DNA of 64,000 nt from Litsea cubeba (taxonomy: Eukaryota; Streptophyta; Magnoliopsida; Laurales; Lauraceae). A program made the translations under genes and the position numbers. Shown here one piece after another: positions 57,840 to 64,000 of the stretch. Every line of letters starts with the position of its first letter. The first letter of the stretch is position 1. Location: assembly GCA_012931725.1 (NCBI GenBank), contig CM022949.1, positions 52,040,688 through 52,104,687 of the forward strand, given 5' to 3'. Below the pieces are notes generated by a model. It worked only from the letters and a program-made list of their open reading frames with translations, was not told the DNA's origin and ran no database searches.

Positions 57840-58735
57840 AATGGACATGTGCTCTTCTACTTAATGAAGATGGCAGTTGATTAAGGCAAAGCATTAATGC
57901 CTTTTTGTGTGTTATTGTCTGGTGCTTTCTATTTGTACTCGGAGAGACAACTATTAATGGCAGATTGAATTGGAATTTTCCAATTCAATTAAAATTTGTG
58001 AATGACATTGTTACCGGCGGGAGGGATCCAAACTGAGGTAAATTGGAAACAAGGACACCCTTTTAAACATTAAAGCTGAGAAAAATGTGTAAAGAGAATT
58101 CTTGGGATACAAAAGAAAGTTTCTAAAGACAATCCCCGGCTTCACCTATCATCAGTCAATCCCACTTCATTCTGCTTTATTGGATTTTATGTTCTGTAAA
58201 ACGAGAGACCAGAGGTGTCATTGTTATTCTACTATGGTACAAATCAAACCATGTCATTGCTCAAAACCCTGCAACAGCTAGTTGAAATTGTGAATTTGTA
58301 ATTCTGAGTGACGGTCTCTATTCCCATTAGTGGGTGATGAAAGCAGGTTTTTTTTTTTTTTTTTGGTTAAACAAGCAGGTATTGGTATTGAATGCTCAAA
58401 ACATGAGTGCATCTGCATCATATAGCTGGGTCTGTCAATGGGCCTGGATCCATTTTTGGCCTGATTCACTCATATAACTGGATCTATCAATGTGAATTTT
58501 GGTTTGTTTCTATCCAGCATGGAGAACATTGTGTACCTGGAATATAACAAATCCTTGGACCTGGGGCTTTACCCCGAAAGTCATGTTTAAAGTCAATGTA
58601 TAGATTTTTGGTTGATTTGGTTAACTTTGGCTGTCATGACTGGGCATAGATCTCACATCTGATGACTAAATGGGCCTAACTTTGATCATGATTTGGACAC
58701 CTTTTGACTATGAATAGCCGAAGAGCTGGCCAGTT
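57840..58735. other. Intergenic, no recognisable gene
   Basis: Contains a T18 run near 58349-58366. Nothing else was recognised. Confidence 0.5.
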
Positions 58736-58930
58736 ACCTTTTTTTTTGTTAGAAAGAAGCACAATAACAACAAAACAAGGGAGGGATCAAAAGCAAATCC
58801 AACAACAACATACTAGAGCAAATTTACCCCTCACCAGCAACACCGCTAACCCAACCTGGAAATCCCTCACCCACACACTTTCCCCATTCAACAGGTAGCG
58901 AGACTTAGCTGCCCCCATTTAGTTCTCTAG
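58736..58930 (-). repeat. Possible LINE 3' end with poly(A)
   Basis: The minus strand reads TTGTTATTGTGCTTCTTTC then TAACAAAAAAAAAGG, a text typical of plant LINE 3' tails. No domain is preserved. Confidence 0.4.
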
Positions 58931-58959
58931 GAGTGTAATAAAACTCAATAGAGTCAAAA

Positions 58960-59335
58960 TGGGAAGAAAAACAAGCAATATCTTTTGAGGGAAAAAGGGG
59001 AGAGAAGATGGAACACACAATATAAACTAGTATTATTGTGTTCTTGTGTTTTATTAGATCTCATTACATGCACCAATATAAATAGGTAAACCTAACCTAT
59101 CTTGCTATGCAAGAAATCTACCCACATTAGGAAAGCCAATCCTAATATAATAAGCAACCCTATTTTAAATATAATCCTACCCTAGATAACGCCAACGGCC
59201 CAACCCCTCTTGTGCGTGTGCTGAGTCAGCGATAACTTCAACAATATCTTGATAGATTGCCTTGATCGATCAATCCTATGCTCCGTTGATGGCTTATATC
59301 ATTTCCAGCTCATCTAAGAAGATTCGTACTTTAAA
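58960..59335 (-). repeat. LTR-like fragment, possibly copia
   Basis: The minus strand has TACCTATTTATATTGGTGC followed by ATGTAATGAGATCTAATAAA, like a plant copia LTR promoter and early R region. The ends were not found. Confidence 0.4.
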
Positions 59336-59550
59336 TAAACCTAGGCTTGTATGTTTGTAGCATGGAGTAAAATAAAGTAGAGTTGAGTGTCATATAAGGA
59401 AGAAAAAACAGGTGGAGGGAGTTGGGAGTAAGAGAACTTTTTTGTCATTTTGTACTTTTAAAAAATATATTTTAGTCATTTTGTGCCCTTTTATAGCATC
59501 CTTTTTTTTTTATCATTTTGTACAATAAAAATAGCTTTTTTTTTCATTTT

Positions 59551-61539
59551 TGTTAGGAATTTCGTGTGTTGCAATTTGATGGATTCATGTTCATTTTGGC
59601 ATCATTTGAATCTTCACACATGCATTGATTTTGAAAAACCTGAAATCTTGATTTTTCACATGCATGGTTTTATAACTTTCAAAAGTGATTTTTATGAATA
59701 GTTTGGATTTTAAACTTGGATTCATTTCTATTGAAAAGTTGATTTAATTGATTTGCAATCATACACGACCATGATCTCATAGTTAAATCATTTTAGGCAT
59801 AATAGTTTCATGTATTGAAAAACACTTTTGGATTGATTTAAACATGAATCGAAGCATGATTTTCATGGCCCAGAACCCCCACTAGCAAAATACTTTGGAG
59901 TAGCTCTTTGCTTAATCTTTTTAGAAGGCATAATTTTTTAACATCGGTGCTATAGTATTTTTGGTACAGTACTCGTGCTATAGTGTTTTGCTACAGTGAA
60001 TTCGGTTAACCAAACTCTAGTATGTCGGTTAATCGAACCTTCACTAAATCCATTTCGCTTCAAGTTACTAGATGGTCAAAACTAGCCCTTTTTTTACCGT
60101 TGGGGGTTTGGTTAACCGAACTATCTAGGGGGTTAACCGACAACTAGCCATTGGATAACTTTTTCTATATAAATTAGCTCATTCTAAGGCCAAAATTGAG
60201 GGACCAAGAGCGACTCCTAGAGGTGTTTTGAGGCCAAAGAAAGGGGAATTAGCAAAGGAAGGTTAGATAGTCAAAAGAGAAGCAAAAGCTTGGAATCATA
60301 AGTTAAATCATCTAAGTAAGCTTTGTTTTCCTTATCATATGTTTTCATTCTTTGATTAAATTTTTGGTAAATCTATGTTAGCATGTTAACTATTATTTGT
60401 TGTATCCTTAACATAGACATCATTGTGAATTGGTTTATTATTTTGGATGCTCCACTTTGATTCACACCAAGTTAGACTTAATTTGGTATATCTTATTGAA
60501 TCATGTTTTGCAATCACCTTCAAAATCATATGTAACATGATTTCATATACTTGGTTGAATCTTTGGTTGTTGTTTACTATTGCAAGAAAAATACTTTCAA
60601 TCTATCTTATGGTTTGGATTCAACAATACTCACATTTCATATGTATTAGCTTTTGAAATTTCACACAACTTGCTTAACATGAATAGTCGTATCTTCATCA
60701 AGTTATTTTTTAAACTACATGTGATTTATATTTTACTTCAATCAAATCTATTTTTTTTTTACACTTTCAAATGCATTTAGCATACATTTATGAGCTATAT
60801 CTTTAAATTTGATTGAAGATATTCGTGCATCACATGTTTTGGTTTTGAAACTTCATAACTTGCTTGAACTAGATAAGTATATCTTCTACAAGTTATTTTT
60901 AACATGTGTTAGCATTTTTCACTTCAATCAAATATTTTCTATGATTAAAACTTTCAAATGCTTTAGGCATACATTATTAAGCTTTCACTTTCAAGTTTGA
61001 TTGAAGTCTTCATGCGTACATTGAGCATTCATCTTTGCATTCTTAGAGTGTATGTGTGACTTGTATTTTCACTTTCATATCCACCTATTGTAGAGGCATT
61101 GTATTGAGCCCAAATTATATCTCTTCAAGTGTACTTTAGACACATCTTAGAGAGACAAACATTAGGCATGTAAAGGTTATTGCTTGCCTAGAAAAGCATA
61201 GTGTAAAGATTATTGCTAAGCCCATAAAAAATCTTAGTGTGAAGGTTATTGATTAGCCTATTGAAAATCATAAGATAGTGAAAATCATGTGGGGTGTAGG
61301 AACACGAGCCGGTAGTGGATGTAGGCATTGAGATCGAACCACTATATATTGTTGTGTTGTAGTGATCATTGCTTCGTGGTGATTTATCTTGATAGATTCT
61401 GTTCGATAGTTTATTAATCATCACTTGTGTCTAATTATTTTAAAATTTCAAAATCTAGCATAATTGGCATAAAATTAAGCCAACCCTATTCAAACCCAAC
61501 ACCCCATCCCCATCTAGTGTTCGGATCCCGAACTTTCCA
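59551..61539 (+). mobile_element. SIRE-like copia LTR (candidate)
   Basis: The segment from TGTTAGGAATTT to CCGAACTTTCCA is about 2 kb. It has GGTTAACC-type words (60004, 60110, 60132), a CTATATAAATTAGC TATA box at 60176-60183 and, right after its end, TTGGTATGAAAGCC, which matches the initiator-Met primer site at 12 of 14 bases. Long LTRs with GGTTAACC words are typical of SIRE-type elements. The left boundary is a guess; the right one is better supported. No second LTR is in the window. Confidence 0.6.
60625..61010. repeat. Two-copy ~190-bp tandem repeat within the LTR
   Basis: CTTCAATCAAAT, ACTTTCAAATGC and TTTGATTGAAG words recur at about 187-193-base spacing (for example 60738 and 60931). 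Confidence 0.7.
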
Positions 61540-61553
61540 TTGGTATGAAAGCC
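61540..61553 (+). other. Degenerate primer binding site (initiator Met)
   Basis: TTGGTATGAAAGCC against the standard TTGGTATCAGAGCC. A second similar word, TTGATATCAGAGC, lies near 61598. Confidence 0.5.
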
Positions 61554-62600
61554 TAAGTACTCCCAAATTGAAATCCTAATGGAGTAGGACTTTCAATTGA
61601 TATCAGAGCATTGGTGCCCTTGATTAGGTGTAAATACCTAGAGTTAGAACTCTAGTGATGTGCATTTTTTTAAAAAATCATTAAAATGGATTCCACTTTA
61701 GTTGAAATTGAGATTTTCCCTTCTAGCTCACTCTTTCCCCAAAGAAACAATCTCAACCGCTCTAAATCTTTATAAGTTAAATCTCCAAGTGTTTGTGGGA
61801 TGACAAAGTTAAGCCTTCAAAGGACAACCCTATCAAAACCTTAGATGGATTCCCAAGGTAAATACATATACAAAACCTAATTAAGGCCTTGAACCTCATT
61901 GAACCTACCTATTCTTTATAGTTATATTATTTTATTGGTCATGATAGATGTGCATTTTGATCTCGTATAGTCATATCTCTTGTAATGTATGTCTATGTTC
62001 TATTGATGATCAATTGATTGTGGTTTCAAAAGCTTACGTAGTTAGATATTCACGATCAATTGATCTTGCAAAATCATTTGATGGATATCATAGTTCAATC
62101 ATTTTGAAAAATCAAATGATTTGAAATGATTTGAATTTTTCATGAATTTTTAAGTTCTATCTTTTCAAAAGAAAATTAATATTTTCTAAAATCAACTTGT
62201 ATATGTTCCTATTAGTTTCATTATTTAAAATACAAGTTGAAATTGATTAGAATTAATTTTCATTTTATGCTCTCCATTTTAGAACTCTTAAATGAAAATT
62301 CAATTTTAGTATCATACTTGAAACTCAATTGGTTATGAGCCTTGTAGTTACATTTTTTTTAATCAATTGATTTTGGTATAAGTGTTTTGAAAAATGCATT
62401 TTCCATGTACTTTACAAGGTATATTTTTTTTGAAAAAATAATGTGATTTTAAAAGTAATTTGGATGTTTGCTTAACTAGTTACATTCTTTTTAAATGCAA
62501 ATTGGATTAGATGATTGTGCTTCATTTTTACATTTTTTTTAAATGGCTTGTATATCATGTAATCGATTTGCATACTATTCTTAGCCTTGTAAATATATAT
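61554..62600. other. Decayed internal sequence of the copia element or intergenic
   Basis: No gag frame is recognisable. The stretch is AT-rich. Confidence 0.45.
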
Positions 62601-62623
62601 ATGGGAATTGTTCCCCTAAGCTG

Positions 62624-62646
62624 AAGCTGAAATGAGATTTCAGCTT
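62624..62646. repeat. Perfect 10-bp inverted repeat (hairpin)
   Basis: AAGCTGAAAT-GAG-ATTTCAGCTT. It lies just left of a CT-rich, possibly transcribed region. It could be an element end or chance. Confidence 0.7.
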
Positions 62647-62699
62647 GAAGCGTGTGAATTGAACGTGTGGGAGTCATCGCTAAGTGGCTGAAATTTCAA

Positions 62700-63130
62700 A
62701 GGGCCGCTATTTTTTTCATTTTCCCCTTCTTACACTTAATCGAGCCTTTCTCACTCAGACCTATTCGTCTCCCCTCTCTCTGAAGGCGATTCCTCTCTCT
62801 CTGCAATGTTCTTCACGGACGGGATCTCTCTCCCTCTCTCGTCTCTCGACTTCAGCTCTCGCCTGCGCTCCAATCGACTGCCAGATCTCCATCGACAGAG
62901 CCTCTCTCTCTCGCTGCATCTCTGTGTTCCCCTGTGTTCGTGCAATGCCTCCCTCACCTCGCTCTCTCCATCAGCGACCGGATTTGAGAATCTCTCTCGC
63001 CTCTCTCTCTCTCCCAGAAACAGTGAACGCCTGAAGTTAAGCTCGCAAATCGAAGCTTAAGTCTGCAAATCTGGACTGCGCATGCCCTTCTTCTCTCCTC
63101 TCGATCAGACCACTTGACCAACAACCCCTG
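62700..63130 (+). other. CT-rich segment, possible 5' leader of a gene beyond the window
   Basis: Dense CTCTCTCTC tracts and higher GC than the flanks resemble a plant 5' leader or first exon. The short frames (62684-63034, 62806-63060) have serine/leucine-rich low-complexity translations and no recognisable domain, so I do not call a gene. Confidence 0.35.
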
Positions 63131-64000
63131 GTTTGTATGGTTTATTTATTTTTTCATCTGTTTTTAGACCTGGTCTGTTACTCTTCTTCTCTGCAAATCT
63201 AGTTTCGTTGTGAGTCTATCCATGATTCCCCAAAGGTAAAACCCACCTTAAAATGAAGGCGTACACTTTTGTCAAAGTTTAAAGCAGTGGAGATGAGTGC
63301 TTTGATAATCCATGTAATGTTTCGTTAGGGTAAAGTTATGCTAGAGTACAAGGATTAAGCTATCAAAATTAAACACTGTAATGTTGAAAAACAGATACCT
63401 TGATATTTCACAAGAATCCAAGGTGATTCCCACTTTGGACACATTTCTCCATGAAGTAATACCCAATTTCCTATTCCCATCCCTGTGCCTGTTCAATTGA
63501 ATTTTTTTGTGAATACTAGATCAAAACTAATGAAATACTTTTTAGTGTAATTTCAGTCATACTTCTGCCTTTCGTTTGGTCTGTTACAATTCTTGCTTTT
63601 TGCCGAATAGTTTTTCACTTCTATTACAATTCTTGGTTTTTTAACATACTACTTCTGTTACAATAATTGGTTTCAGTCATACTTCTGTTATTGAACATAA
63701 TGCAAATCTTCTGTTACAATTCTTGGTTTTTGTCGAGTAGGTTTTCACTTGTCATTTGAAATCATTTTGTTGAAATGGCCCCAGCTTATGTATGAAAAAA
63801 ATTCAACCACTGTTCATTTGAATATGGAACCACCCATTTGATGGTTTGCAAGTGGAGACTATGGTATCCTAAGTGGAGACTGTGGTCAACATGAATGCTA
63901 CTTGACTCTCCAAGTGGTTTGATTAAATGTTAGAGTTGGTCTGTTCTTTTCTTATTTGGATTTGTTGAAATGCTTTGATCAAATTTGGCAGATCGTTTTT
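63131..64000. other. Unassigned right edge
   Basis: AT-rich with repeated CTTCTGTTACAATTCTTGGT-like words at 63585, 63620, 63655 and 63705. No gene was recognised. It may be an intron if the CT-rich segment is an exon. Confidence 0.4.

Noticed and set aside
62684..63060. Serine/leucine-rich frames as a gene
   Set aside because: The translation only reflects CTCTCT tracts, and three frames look equally open. It is kept only as a CT-rich segment.
1..64000. tRNA, rRNA or snRNA genes
   Set aside because: I looked for T-loop words such as GGTTCGAATCC and paired arms and found no convincing case; the tRNA-like matches are retrotransposon primer sites. A covariance-model scan would settle this.

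Overview
This is plant nuclear DNA. It carries plant-type transposable elements of nearly every class (L1-like LINE, Athila-like Ty3-gypsy, Tork-like Ty1-copia, hAT, Mutator-like MITE, Helitron) and one ordinary plant gene with short exons and kilobase introns. The many GTGGGACCC/GGGTCCACC-type words and the TE mixture suggest a large, repeat-rich angiosperm genome, possibly a magnoliid. That placement is an impression, not something the sequence proves.

Region 1 (1-27.4 kb) is a nest of transposons built on one minus-strand LINE whose 3' end lies left of the window. Four LINE pieces (1-132, 1184-2248, 14550-15628, 26393-about 27390) read in order as endonuclease-RT linker, reverse transcriptase, zinc-binding domain and RNase H. 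They are split by a solo LTR (133-1183, TSD CCGAT), an Athila-like gypsy element (2249-14549, TSD CAGGC) and a Tork-like copia element (15629-26392, TSD TGAAA/CGAAA). The copia element is itself split inside its RNase H region by a 5.3-kb hAT transposon (16433-21717, TSD ATCATATC). All the TE genes carry stops or frameshifts, so nothing here looks able to move on its own.

Region 2 (27.4-51 kb) has no intact gene. It holds an LTR candidate (27432-28053), a second LINE remnant whose 3' tail is interrupted by an Athila-type solo LTR (31444-33451, TSD ATCAG), a near-perfect foldback Mutator-like MITE (34427-35167, 9-bp TSD), a minus-strand non-autonomous Helitron (35809-38057) filled with a three-monomer higher-order tandem repeat, a hAT-type MITE (40792-41286), and further repeats and LTR fragments.

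Region 3 (about 49.8-57.9 kb) is the one convincing host gene: four exons on the plus strand (51237-57668), 714 residues, a plant protein with an N-terminal NT-type C2 (EEIG1/EHBP1) domain. It has a TATA box, a CT-rich leader, an upstream G-box cluster, consensus splice sites and a poly(A) signal. Its introns hold MITE-like remnants.

Region 4 (58-64 kb) is again repeats: a possible LINE tail, LTR-like sequence, a long SIRE-like copia LTR with a degenerate initiator-Met tRNA binding site, and a CT-rich segment near the right edge that could be the leader of a gene continuing outside the window.
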